Source of the DNA: Planctomycetota bacterium
Lineage (GTDB): Bacteria > Planctomycetota > Phycisphaerae > SM23-33
Assembly: GCA_012729725.1 (NCBI GenBank)
Contig: JAAYCO010000085.1
Location: 1 to 42,988 of the forward strand
Direction of reading: 5' to 3'
DNA: 42,988 nt
Positions 32,206 through 40,938 of the stretch are shown here, in pieces; the first letter of the stretch is position 1, and each line of letters opens with the position of its first letter. Below the pieces are notes generated by a model. That model worked only from the letters and a program-made list of their open reading frames with translations. It searched no databases and was not told the origin of the DNA. Made by a program: the position numbers and the translations under genes.

Positions 32206-33486
32206 ATGGATTTGATCGTTGGTAAATCCCCGAATCTGCGAGGCGTCATTAAGATACCGCCCAACAAGAGTCACTCATTTCGCGCCATGATCATGGCGTC
32301 GCTTGCCGAGGGTGTCAGCCGCATCATGGCGCCGGCAATATCCAACGATTGGATGCTTGGCGCCGAGGCCATGGAGATGTTCGGTGCTCACGTCGAGCCC
32401 AAGGCCGGCGGCGTATGGGAAATAATCGGCACCGGCGGAAAGCTCAGAACTCCTGAAGACGTAATCAATTGCGGCAACAGCGGCATCATTTTGCGTTTTT
32501 TCACGGCGTTGGGGGCTTGCTGCGAGGGCTTCACGGTCCTGACGGGCGACAACTCGCTTCGCCACATTCGCCCATGCCAGCCGCTGATTGACGCACTAAA
32601 CTCGTTGGGCGCGTGGGCTGTCAGCAGCAAAGGCGACGGGCATGCCCCTCTTCTGGTTCGTGGCCGCCTCAAGGGCGGCAGGGCGGAAATTGACGGTACC
32701 GACTCTCAGCCGGTCTCGGCATTGCTGATGGCGTGTTCCCTTGCCGAGGCGCCAACCGATCTCGTCGTTCACAACCCCGGCGAGAAACCCTGGGTCGGCG
32801 TGACCCTTGAGTGGCTAAAACGCTGCGGGGCCGAGTTCAGCAACCAGGACTACTCGCACTACCGCATTCGAGGCAAGAGCAGGTGGAAGGGCTTTGAGGC
32901 CAGGATACCCTTGGACTGGTCCGCCGCCTTGTATCCAATTGTGGCTGCCCTTATTACCCCCGGAAGCGAAGTGCAGGTTCCGGGAATGGATCTTGACGAC
33001 TCGCAGGGCGACAAGCTCGTGATCGACGTTCTTCGAGAAATGGGCGCCGACATCCAGGTGCGCGACGGTGTTGTGATCGCCCGATCAAGCTCGCTCAAGG
33101 GCATGACTATCGACTGCAACAATTTCATCGACCAGTTCATGCTTCTGGCGGTGGTAGGGGCCTTCGCCGAAGGACAAACCGAGCTGACCAACGCTTCCAT
33201 CTGCCGACAAAAAGAATGCGACCGCATCTCCGAGATTGTCAAGGCGCTTCGCATGATGGGCGCTTCGGTTCAGGAGAAGCCCGACGGAATCGTGATAAAG
33301 GGCGGAAGGCTCAGGGGCGCCAGGGTTGATAGCGCCCATGACCATCGAATGGTCATGACAATCGCCGTTGCCGCCCTTGCCGCGGACGGCGACACCACAA
33401 TCTACAACATTGACTGCGTTAAGAAGACATTCCCCGCCTTTGTCGATCAGATGCAGGGGCTGGGCGTTGATTTCCAGACGAGATGA
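32206..33486 (+). CDS. aroA: 3-phosphoshikimate 1-carboxyvinyltransferase (EPSP synthase)
   Basis: A 426-residue enzyme that joins phosphoenolpyruvate to shikimate-3-phosphate in aromatic amino acid synthesis. Substrate residues by alignment to E. coli are present: K21 and R26 in PNKSHSFRA, Gln in TDSQPVSALLM, Asp in NFIDQFMLLAVVGAFAEG, KECDRI, DHRMVM, and KKTFPAF. The glyphosate/PEP-site segment reads CGNSGIILRFF where E. coli has GNAGTAMRPL. ATG 32206 is better spaced from AGAGGTGA than GTG 32203. It is probably transcribed with recA or from its own unidentified promoter. It ends six bases from the convergent RF-like gene. Confidence 0.94.
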   Translation: MDLIVGKSPNLRGVIKIPPNKSHSFRAMIMASLAEGVSRIMAPAISNDWMLGAEAMEMFGAHVEPKAGGVWEIIGTGGKLRTPEDVINCGNSGIILRFFTALGACCEGFTVLTGDNSLRHIRPCQPLIDALNSLGAWAVSSKGDGHAPLLVRGRLKGGRAEIDGTDSQPVSALLMACSLAEAPTDLVVHNPGEKPWVGVTLEWLKRCGAEFSNQDYSHYRIRGKSRWKGFEARIPLDWSAALYPIVAALITPGSEVQVPGMDLDDSQGDKLVIDVLREMGADIQVRDGVVIARSSSLKGMTIDCNNFIDQFMLLAVVGAFAEGQTELTNASICRQKECDRISEIVKALRMMGASVQEKPDGIVIKGGRLRGARVDSAHDHRMVMTIAVAALAADGDTTIYNIDCVKKTFPAFVDQMQGLGVDFQTR

Positions 33487-33492
33487 GCAGTG

Positions 33493-34038
33493 TCAAGTCA
33501 ACGGCTTGAGGCCGTGCCGCTTGCGTATTTCCTGCACCGCAGAGAGCAGATGCCGCTCTTGTTGAAGCACCTTCGTGAGGTTGGCGGTTGACACGCCAAC
33601 AACGGCGGCGGCGTCGGAAACCCTGCCCTCAACAGCCTCAAGCAGATCAAGCACCCACGCGGCGACGGGCCAGAAGGCGGCGTCTTTGCTTCCAATTGCG
33701 AATCGTGTAGCGCCTTTGGCGTCGCCACCGCGGGCGACGAACAGGCGCTCTTTGACCATAGGCGGGACCGGCGATTGCAGATCGATTTCGCGGCGGAGGC
33801 TGCATGCCATGTTCATCCTGAGCCGGCGTATCGCCATCGCCTTGTTCTGGTGCTGCGAGCGTGAATCGTCGCCGTGCGCGCTGACGCCCGATGCGCGGTG
33901 CTTGAGCCTCACTGCCGAAGAAACCTTGTTGCGGTGCTGGCCGCCCGGCCCGCTGGACTTGTACGTGTGGACGTCGCAACGGGCAACCAGTTCCTCATCG
34001 CTAAGAAGGATGTCGTCCCTGGGGTCGCCGTTGTGCAT
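33493..34038 (-). CDS. RF-1-domain (GGQ) release-factor-like protein with helical C-terminal tail
   Basis: A 181-residue protein. Residues about 10-105 are a class-I release factor catalytic domain with GGQ at 32-34 (KSSGPGGQHRNKVSSAVRL), expected to hydrolyse peptidyl-tRNA. There is no codon-recognition domain, as in ArfB/YaeJ and ICT1 rescue factors. ArfB normally ends in a basic tail that threads the empty mRNA channel; here the last 70 residues form a helical, HTH-like region (VEGRVSDAAAVVGVSTANL, TKVLQQERHLLSAV). It could serve ribosome rescue by a different docking mode. It starts 3 nt after the 842-residue gene's stop, so the two are co-transcribed. Confidence 0.88.
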   Translation of the reverse strand: MHNGDPRDDILLSDEELVARCDVHTYKSSGPGGQHRNKVSSAVRLKHRASGVSAHGDDSRSQHQNKAMAIRRLRMNMACSLRREIDLQSPVPPMVKERLFVARGGDAKGATRFAIGSKDAAFWPVAAWVLDLLEAVEGRVSDAAAVVGVSTANLTKVLQQERHLLSAVQEIRKRHGLKPLT

Positions 34039-34041
34039 TGG

Positions 34042-36570
34042 CTAAACCGCAACCTTCTGTTCAACCGCCGACGGCGCGGGCGCCGGCGGCGCCACCGAAA
34101 TCTCCGTTCGCAGTGCTCCCAGAACGCCCAACAGGCCGAACAGGAACACCCGCCACATCGCGTCCATCGCAGCGATTTTCAGCATGTGTTCGCCCCCGGC
34201 GTTCAGGGCGAGCATCAGTCCCAGATGAGCCAGCGCCGACGCGGCCGCCATGAGCGGCGCGACCTTCAGCACAAGCATGATTCGCCCACGAAACGCCATG
34301 CCCCCCGCCCAAAGCGTGGTCAACGCGCCAAACGCACCCGGCAGGGCGATCACCGCCCACCAGATATTCTTGAGCGTTGGAAGTGCGCCATATATATGGA
34401 ATGAAACCAACTCGATTGCGGCCATTGCAAGCACGACCGCTCCCGCGATCGGAGCAACATGCCACCGCCGCGGCGCCTGAGCCAGCCTTGCCTGCGCTAC
34501 TTCGCCCATTCGCCTTCTTATCGTCAGCGGATGGTTGTAGAACAAATCGAACGCCGCATGTTCGAGCAGCGCTCCACGCTCACCGAAAACCGGCACGACA
34601 TGCACCGCTCCCGTGGCCCAGTGGCCGGCCATGAACCTCGCCAGGCTTGGATACCTGTACGCCATCTGGATTGGAAACGCCAGGTAGCCCACATACTTGA
34701 AGAACCCCAGGAATATCGCGATGTTGTAGTCCCTGTAATTTCTCTCTTTGAGGGCCAGGTAAACCACGTACGCCCCGCGAGTGAACGAACCCGGCGACAC
34801 CGGTATCATCTGGAATATGGCGATAGTGAAGCCAGCGATGGCCATTCCCTCCGCAAAACTGCCGCCGTAGTGAATTCCAAGGATGATGCCAAGCGTCACC
34901 GAGACCACCTGCGTGATCGGCAGCGTACAGACATGAACCGCCAGTGCCTTGAGGTACTTCTGGATATAGTCATCCTGCAACTGGGCCTTGATGCCGTCCG
35001 CCTCGGTCGAGGTCAACATGCCGTTGGAAATGCCCTGCTCGATCATGTCCAGCATCCAGCGCTGGCGTTCCTCGGCGTTGAAATACAGCCTCACCGGCCT
35101 GACGAACGCGTACCGCATGGCCGAGCGAAAAGCCTCGCCGTCGGTGCACCAGCGGTGTATGAAGACGAACATGAACCCCAGCGGCAACTCCCACAGAATC
35201 CTGACGGGCTTTTGCATCAGCCAAAGAGCGTGCGCCTCAGATACCCTGCCTTTCCTGTGCCACGTGATCAGTTTTTCAAGCAGGCGGCCACGAACGGCCT
35301 GGCGCAAGTAGCCGACGTCACGAACCATCCTGCCGTAGTGAGCGCGAAGGTCGGCTCGGCCCCACGATCTTCTGCACATTCTTCCCAGCAGGGGAATCAG
35401 GCCCAGCAGGGCGAATACGATTGTCTTGCACCGGCTGCGGCGCAGGCTCGCGTCGGCGATGTCGTCGGTAATGCGCCGCGTCTTCCAGCTTTCCCTGGCG
35501 CCTTCAAGCACCGATCGCCACAGCCCTGCGCTATACAGCAGACGCACATGGTGATGGGTCACGTCGAGCAGGCTTTCGCGATACCGTTCTTCGCAGGCGA
35601 TCAGTTCCGCCAAGGCCGCTTGCATATCCTCGAACTTGCCGGCATTGGCCGAAACGAACGCCAGGAACTTCTTCATGTTGGGGCGGTCGAACTGCACCAG
35701 GCTTCCGCGAGCGATGCCCTTTCCGATCAGGACCACGTCGCCGGGGCTCATGGGCAAAAACGGCAGCAGGGCGAGGCCCGCGCGAAAATCCATTGCCGTG
35801 AGCCCTTCGGTGGGTTTGGCTTCGGTGTCGCTGCGTTTGAAGACGTTGGGCTGGCTCTTGCAGGTCCACCAGTAGTACTGGCGTGCGAATTCGGAAGCGC
35901 CCATTTCGTGAAGCATCTTCACGAAGTCATCCATGAAGGTCTTTTTGCTGAGATACTCCGGGCTGGCGCCGTAGTTAACCGTTTCGCTCTGGTCGTCAAG
36001 GCGCCGGCTGCGGGTGTCGAGCCCGTCGTCGCACTCGAATCGCCAGTTGCGTCCTTCAACCCACTCGCTTATCTCGCCGCAGCTGCCAATGGTCGAATCA
36101 ACGAAGGTGGCGTGAATGTCCTTTACGGTTCGTTCGGAGCCGAACCGCAGAGCCGCGGCCCGTCTGATGAACTTCTGCCACAATGCCCCGGCCCTGGCGG
36201 CCGATACGTTGACCTGGGGCGAAAACGAACCCTGGAAGCCGATCATGTACACGGCGTCTCTGAAGACCTTGCTGCCCCGCGAAGGCGGAACAAGAATCTT
36301 CATCGCGTACCTCTTGCCGATTTCCAGGCCGCCGCAAGGGCCCGATAGTGATTTGACTATAACCCTGTACACCTGGCCCGCGAAACCGCCGCCGATGAAC
36401 TTGTCAACCGCGAGCGTAACCTGGGCCTTGTCGGCGGGCGCAACGCCGGTCATCTCGTAAGAGAGTTCCGTTCCGGCGTCGTAATGATCGACGCGCATCG
36501 GACGCACAAGATTGCACTTGTTGAACTCCTGGGCAATCTGACGGCAGACATCTGGCGAATATTTCGGCAT
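34042..36570 (-). CDS. Kinase-fold protein fused to a polytopic membrane domain
   Basis: An 842-residue protein I do not recognise as a named family. The N-terminal part has a protein-kinase-like N-lobe: a glycine loop GGGFAGQVY at 60-68 and AMKIL with K91 as a possible ATP-site lysine. I cannot place an HRD or DFG motif with confidence. From about residue 390 the chain becomes hydrophobic, with roughly eight helices. One pair (FQMIPVSPGSFTRGAYVVYL) recalls the PxxPGG motif of flippase-like LPG-synthase membrane domains. AGGAAAA precedes the ATG at 36570. It is followed 3 nt later by the RF-like gene. A membrane signalling or lipid-moving role is conjecture. Confidence 0.7.
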   Translation of the reverse strand: MPKYSPDVCRQIAQEFNKCNLVRPMRVDHYDAGTELSYEMTGVAPADKAQVTLAVDKFIGGGFAGQVYRVIVKSLSGPCGGLEIGKRYAMKILVPPSRGSKVFRDAVYMIGFQGSFSPQVNVSAARAGALWQKFIRRAAALRFGSERTVKDIHATFVDSTIGSCGEISEWVEGRNWRFECDDGLDTRSRRLDDQSETVNYGASPEYLSKKTFMDDFVKMLHEMGASEFARQYYWWTCKSQPNVFKRSDTEAKPTEGLTAMDFRAGLALLPFLPMSPGDVVLIGKGIARGSLVQFDRPNMKKFLAFVSANAGKFEDMQAALAELIACEERYRESLLDVTHHHVRLLYSAGLWRSVLEGARESWKTRRITDDIADASLRRSRCKTIVFALLGLIPLLGRMCRRSWGRADLRAHYGRMVRDVGYLRQAVRGRLLEKLITWHRKGRVSEAHALWLMQKPVRILWELPLGFMFVFIHRWCTDGEAFRSAMRYAFVRPVRLYFNAEERQRWMLDMIEQGISNGMLTSTEADGIKAQLQDDYIQKYLKALAVHVCTLPITQVVSVTLGIILGIHYGGSFAEGMAIAGFTIAIFQMIPVSPGSFTRGAYVVYLALKERNYRDYNIAIFLGFFKYVGYLAFPIQMAYRYPSLARFMAGHWATGAVHVVPVFGERGALLEHAAFDLFYNHPLTIRRRMGEVAQARLAQAPRRWHVAPIAGAVVLAMAAIELVSFHIYGALPTLKNIWWAVIALPGAFGALTTLWAGGMAFRGRIMLVLKVAPLMAAASALAHLGLMLALNAGGEHMLKIAAMDAMWRVFLFGLLGVLGALRTEISVAPPAPAPSAVEQKVAV

Positions 36571-36648
36571 TCGTTTTTCCTGTGGCTAATACTCATATAT
36601 CGGCCAAGACGCCATCATATTACCGCAAATGACGCTGGGACGAATGAG

Positions 36649-36672
36649 ATTGTGCGATCTCTATCGCACAGT
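36649..36672 (-). terminator. Hairpin after the large exported protein gene
   Basis: TGTGCGAT (36651-36658), loop CTCT, ATCGCACA (36663-36670): a perfect 8-bp stem just beyond the stop codon at 36675. No T-tract follows on the minus strand, so efficiency is uncertain. Confidence 0.35.
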
Positions 36673-36674
36673 GC

Positions 36675-39338
36675 TTAGTGATCGTACAGGCCGCAGATGC
36701 CAAGGCTGGATGTTCCAGCGATTGACCTTCTGGGATCGGGCAGAACAATGGTAGCCGGCATAACGCTCGACAGGTCAAGCGTAACAGCCGGGGTTTCGTC
36801 GGCCGATGCGCCACCTGATGCAAGCTGTTGGGCGGCTGTGGCTTTTCCTGTCCACAGCGTTCTGCCTGCCGAATCCACCCACGTTTGCTCGATTGAGTAG
36901 GTGTTCAACTGAATCTGGGCCTTCTCATCGGGCGCGGGCTTTGGACTCTCCTCCGAGCGGCTGGAGATTGTCCGGCTTTTCACCACCAGCCTGTATACGG
37001 CGTTGGAGTCGATGATGAGCCCGGCGGATTCCAGCACCTTGCTCAGGTGATTCGTTATGGCCTGCGCCTCGGCAGAGGCGGAATCGAATTCCAGTTTCAC
37101 GTGCACTCCAGGCCGGACGATTGCTTCCGGAATGATCGCCGAAGGGGCCGCCTTTACCGCGGATGGATGCGGCAGGTCCACGCAGACAAGGTCGCACTCG
37201 CCGGCTTTGATCAAAGGCTTAAGGCAAAGCAGTTGCGAACCCCAGTCGGCGGCATGGTGCATGTTGTACTGCCACACCGGCGCGCCGTCGAGCCGGTAGA
37301 GAAAGCTGCCGCAGAGCAACAGTTCCTCTCCCGTCCAATGAATCGAACTTGCCGCCGAATCGTGAAGATCAAACCGGCCCGCGAGTTTGCGCGTGGAAAG
37401 GTTCACAAGGCCGATGCTGTGATCGTTTCCCTTGCAGAAGCGTATCGCCACCTGATTGCCGCTGGGGCCAAACGCCACGTCCTGACCTTGGCCGATGTCT
37501 GAAGGCAGCTCAATGCCGCATGCCCACTGGCCGGTGGCGGGACTCATAAACCGCAACGAGTTGTTCACAAGGCCGGCCAGGTACTTTCCGTCGGCGGTGA
37601 AGATGCGGGGCGCGCCGCGCACGGCCCAGCAGAGTGTCGCATTCTCTTCTTCTATCCGCCAAGAAGACAATGTGCCGTCATTGAACCACAGAAGCAGTTG
37701 GTCGTCGCCGACAAAGCAGCCATCGCTGATGCGCCGCGCGGTGGTTTCCCTGCCGTCGTCGCTGAGCGTTATTATGAACCCGCCCAGTCGCCTGAGCTTG
37801 TCGCCGTTAAATGTGAAAACGTCGATGCGTCGCTGGGCAGTCTGCATGACGGCTTTCTTGCCGTCGTCGCTCAAACACAACGGTCGCGTGCCGGCAGGAA
37901 GACTCAAGGCCGTTGCCTGGCCGGCGACCAGATCAAGCAACTGAACAGGATGCTCCCTGCCGTTCTCTTCACCAGACCGCGGCCCGACAAGGGCGACATC
38001 CGCCCGGCGAGCAACAGCCACGCGGCAGTTCAACGCGTCGACTTGAACCTGTACTGATCGCGTCATGCGGCCTTTTCGCTCGGCGGCTGCATCAAACGAG
38101 ATCGCCTCATCGCCCAAAGGCAGACTTGACGCATCCTGAACCGGCAGGCCCTTGTGGTCCGCCGGGACCGCCGGAGGCAGATTGCAGCTTGTATCGGAGC
38201 CGGCAAGCTGTTCGAGCTTCTTATCCTTGGCTATCTTCGCCAGCTTGGCCAGTTGATCCAGGTTTATGGCGTCCAGCTCAAGCGACGCAGCGCCGGAGGC
38301 GGGCACGCTTAGCCGATGCGTTTGACCAAGAACGGCGCTGGCGATTCTGGGCAGGTTGATCTGACCCCACTGCTCAACAACCTCTCCTGTGGATCGGTCA
38401 ACGACATAGCGTCCAGCGATCAGGAAAAACCTGCCGCCGTCGATCCACTCAATACTCGGCGTTTCGTACTCAAGCGGTGCGTCGCTCCCGACTTGCAGTT
38501 CACGCGAGATGGTTCCCTTCGCCGCGTCATACGTGATGACGCGCAGGTTGCCTCTGCTGTCTTTCATGAGTAACGACAGCTCATCGCCGCCTGGAGAAAA
38601 TGCGATTTTCTCCAACAGTAATCCATCGGGAACGCCGGCTTGAGCAGCCTGTTTGCCGTTGCCGGTTTGAATAAGCCTCAGCGTGCGTCCTTCGTTGGAG
38701 TCGGCAATCAGGCCGGTGACAATCGCCACGAATTGCCTGCCCGGGCTCAGAGCCCACACTCCGCCGCTGACCTGCGCGTATCGTTCGCTCTGCCAGGGTT
38801 CTTCCTGCTTGTTTGTGTCGTGCCCTTCGATATTCCACCCGGCAGTGGCCTCCCGCAGCGCCAGCACGCGGTGATCCGCCCCAAAATCCACCTGGCGAAC
38901 GCTTCTGCTTTCGGTCATTTCGACTTGGAGGATGGGTTTGCCCCACGGAAGCAACAGCACCTCAATGCCGCACCTGGCGCCCCTGGTGCGGATGAACGCC
39001 ATGGCTCTTCCATCCGGGCTTAAAACTGCGTCACGCGGCTTGTTGGTTCGTATCTTCGCCTTGAACAGGATGCGGTTGGTGTTCAGGTCGATCAGGGCGA
39101 AGTCAGTGGGCATCGAGCCGTGGCCGAGCAACATGAACCGGCTGGGCGTGCTTGGCATTGTGACTTGTTCAATGCCGCGAAACGGCGAGGAAATAGTGGT
39201 GAATCCACCGCCCTTGAACGCCAGATCCGCCGGGGCCGGATCCACCTGTGCATGCCAACCCTCTGCCGACAGTGCGGCAGGAATCAGGCACACCACCAGG
39301 ACCAAGGCGTAACTAATACGGCTGGCACAGATGTTCAT
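36675..39338 (-). CDS. Large exported protein with beta-propeller-like repeats
   Basis: An 887-residue protein beginning MNICASRISYALVLVVCLIPAALS, a signal peptide with cleavage near residue 25, so periplasmic or surface-located. Repeats such as VLSPDGRAMAFIRTRG, ALSPGRQFVAIVTG, AFSPGGDELSLLMKD and CLSDDGKKAVMQTAQ have the spacing of WD40/TolB-like propeller blades. About 200 C-terminal residues (VHVKLEFDSASAEAQAITNH onward) are a separate domain. The function is unknown. CAGGAGATG precedes the ATG. It follows the phosphomutase gene by 37 nt and may share its transcript. Confidence 0.8.
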   Translation of the reverse strand: MNICASRISYALVLVVCLIPAALSAEGWHAQVDPAPADLAFKGGGFTTISSPFRGIEQVTMPSTPSRFMLLGHGSMPTDFALIDLNTNRILFKAKIRTNKPRDAVLSPDGRAMAFIRTRGARCGIEVLLLPWGKPILQVEMTESRSVRQVDFGADHRVLALREATAGWNIEGHDTNKQEEPWQSERYAQVSGGVWALSPGRQFVAIVTGLIADSNEGRTLRLIQTGNGKQAAQAGVPDGLLLEKIAFSPGGDELSLLMKDSRGNLRVITYDAAKGTISRELQVGSDAPLEYETPSIEWIDGGRFFLIAGRYVVDRSTGEVVEQWGQINLPRIASAVLGQTHRLSVPASGAASLELDAINLDQLAKLAKIAKDKKLEQLAGSDTSCNLPPAVPADHKGLPVQDASSLPLGDEAISFDAAAERKGRMTRSVQVQVDALNCRVAVARRADVALVGPRSGEENGREHPVQLLDLVAGQATALSLPAGTRPLCLSDDGKKAVMQTAQRRIDVFTFNGDKLRRLGGFIITLSDDGRETTARRISDGCFVGDDQLLLWFNDGTLSSWRIEEENATLCWAVRGAPRIFTADGKYLAGLVNNSLRFMSPATGQWACGIELPSDIGQGQDVAFGPSGNQVAIRFCKGNDHSIGLVNLSTRKLAGRFDLHDSAASSIHWTGEELLLCGSFLYRLDGAPVWQYNMHHAADWGSQLLCLKPLIKAGECDLVCVDLPHPSAVKAAPSAIIPEAIVRPGVHVKLEFDSASAEAQAITNHLSKVLESAGLIIDSNAVYRLVVKSRTISSRSEESPKPAPDEKAQIQLNTYSIEQTWVDSAGRTLWTGKATAAQQLASGGASADETPAVTLDLSSVMPATIVLPDPRRSIAGTSSLGICGLYDH

Positions 39339-39375
39339 CCAACATCTCCTGAAGCGAGCCCGTCGTTGATGTGTA

Positions 39376-40758
39376 TCAATGTGCGACTGGTTTGCCCAGT
39401 ATCTGCTCCAACTGGGCGACTCTTTCTTTCATGGCCGCCTCGTCCGGCGCTTCGAGCGTCAGTCGCAGAAGCGGCTCGGTGTTGGACGGCCGGAGGTTCA
39501 GCCACCAGTCCTTGTATGTGCAGGTAACGCCGTCGAGGTAATCGATCTGCGCATCGGCGAAGCGCTTTTCGACTTCCTTCATCTTGCCGGCCTTGTCGTC
39601 CACCTCGAAGTTGATCTCGCCGCTGTGGCTGTAGCGGTTCAGCGGTGCAATCAGCTCGCTCAGTGGCTTGCTCTGCGAGGCGATAACCGTCAGCGCCGTT
39701 GCGAAGGCGATAGCGCCGCTGTCGCAGTTGAAATTATCGCGGAAGTAGAAGTGGCCGCTCAGTTCGCCGCCGAACACGCCATGCCCGTCGGCGAGCGTCT
39801 TTTTCATGAAGGCGTGTCCAACACGTTCGCGTCGCGGCACGCCTCCGGCGGCGCGGATCTCCTCGGCAACTGCCCTGCTGCTGCGGAGGTCGTAAACTAC
39901 CATCGCGCCCTTCGATTCCTTAAGGAAGTGCCTGCACAGAAGGGCGGTCATCAGGTCGCATCTGACGGTCTGCGCCTTTTCGTCCACGAACATGCAGCGA
40001 TCGGCATCGCCGTCGAGGCAGATGCCAAAATCGGCCTTGTGTTCAAGAACCGCATCCTTGAGCTGCTGGAGATTTGCTTCGACAAGCGGATTGGGCGGAT
40101 GGGCGAATCCCTTTCCGATATCGAGGTTCAGCGGAATCATGTCGATGTCGGCGCCGTCGAACACTGCCGGTATCATCTTGCCGCCCATTCCGTTTGAGGC
40201 GTCGATGACGACCTTCAACCTGCGGGCGACCTTCAGGAATTTGAGGACGTGCTGGCGGTATTCGCTCCAGAGATCCACCTTTTGGATGGGGGCGAGGGAT
40301 GCGCCTGTCGGCATGCGTCGCAGGGTGCTCACCAGCCGCTGAATCTCCTTCAGGCCGGTGTCTTTGCCAACAGGCCGGGCCTTTGCGCCGGATATCTTGA
40401 AACCGTTATACTCAACCGGGTTATGTGAGGCGGTCACTTGAATGCCGCCGCACGAGCCCAGGTGGTTGATGGCGAAATAAACCATGGGCGTATCGACCAT
40501 GCCGATGTCTATGGCGCCGGCGCCGCTGGAGCTTATGCCTTCCATCAGTGCCTCGGCAAGGCTGTCGCTGCTGGGTCGCATGTCGCGTCCGACGACTAGC
40601 CTGTTGCTGCACGCCTGGCCGCGTTCAAAGCCGCTCATCAGGCTGCGAAGGAAGCCGCCGCAGGCATGGCCGATCTTCCAGGCAAGATCCTCGTCAATCT
40701 CTTCGCCGTAGAGCCCTCGCACGTCATACGCCTTGAATACCTTTTCGAGCTTGGCCAT
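39376..40758 (-). CDS. Phosphomannomutase/phosphoglucomutase
   Basis: A 460-residue alpha-D-phosphohexomutase. The phospho-serine loop is TASHNP with S111. The metal site is DGDADR at 249-254. GGELSGH is the sugar-binding loop, and the C-terminal phosphate-binding loop is RPSNTEPLLRL. The opening (VFKAYDVRGLYGEEIDEDLA) is typical of the AlgC/ManB group, which interconverts mannose-6-P/mannose-1-P and glucose-6-P/glucose-1-P, feeding GDP-mannose or UDP-glucose for cell-envelope glycans. The ATG at 40758 follows AAAGGA; an in-frame ATG nine codons earlier is less well placed. Confidence 0.95.
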   Translation of the reverse strand: MAKLEKVFKAYDVRGLYGEEIDEDLAWKIGHACGGFLRSLMSGFERGQACSNRLVVGRDMRPSSDSLAEALMEGISSSGAGAIDIGMVDTPMVYFAINHLGSCGGIQVTASHNPVEYNGFKISGAKARPVGKDTGLKEIQRLVSTLRRMPTGASLAPIQKVDLWSEYRQHVLKFLKVARRLKVVIDASNGMGGKMIPAVFDGADIDMIPLNLDIGKGFAHPPNPLVEANLQQLKDAVLEHKADFGICLDGDADRCMFVDEKAQTVRCDLMTALLCRHFLKESKGAMVVYDLRSSRAVAEEIRAAGGVPRRERVGHAFMKKTLADGHGVFGGELSGHFYFRDNFNCDSGAIAFATALTVIASQSKPLSELIAPLNRYSHSGEINFEVDDKAGKMKEVEKRFADAQIDYLDGVTCTYKDWWLNLRPSNTEPLLRLTLEAPDEAAMKERVAQLEQILGKPVAH

Positions 40759-40884
40759 CAGGAGTCCTTTCAGTTGTCGGGCCATTATTGGCGGGATTGA
40801 TCAGGATTGCAATCCCAGTCAAAAACGGCGCAAATAGCGGGCCATAGGTATTTTGTGATTATCGGCGCTTTGACCGGCATAAGT

Positions 40885-40912
40885 TTGATCTTGGGAAAAA
40901 CGTGCATATAAT
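40885..40912 (+). promoter_or_regulatory. Near-consensus promoter of the TolC-family gene
   Basis: TTGATC (40885-40890), 16-nt spacer, perfect TATAAT (40907-40912). The start would be near 40919, about 20 nt before the ATG. Confidence 0.65.
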
Positions 40913-40938
40913 CGGTCTGCCCAAAATGTGAGTCAAAA

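Noticed and set aside
34459-36348. A 629-codon open frame on the plus strand opposite the kinase/membrane fusion gene
   Set aside because: It is a mirror frame of a GC-rich gene; composition is His/Gln/Arg/Pro-rich with no domain, no ribosome-binding site, and the opposite frame has membrane helices and motifs.
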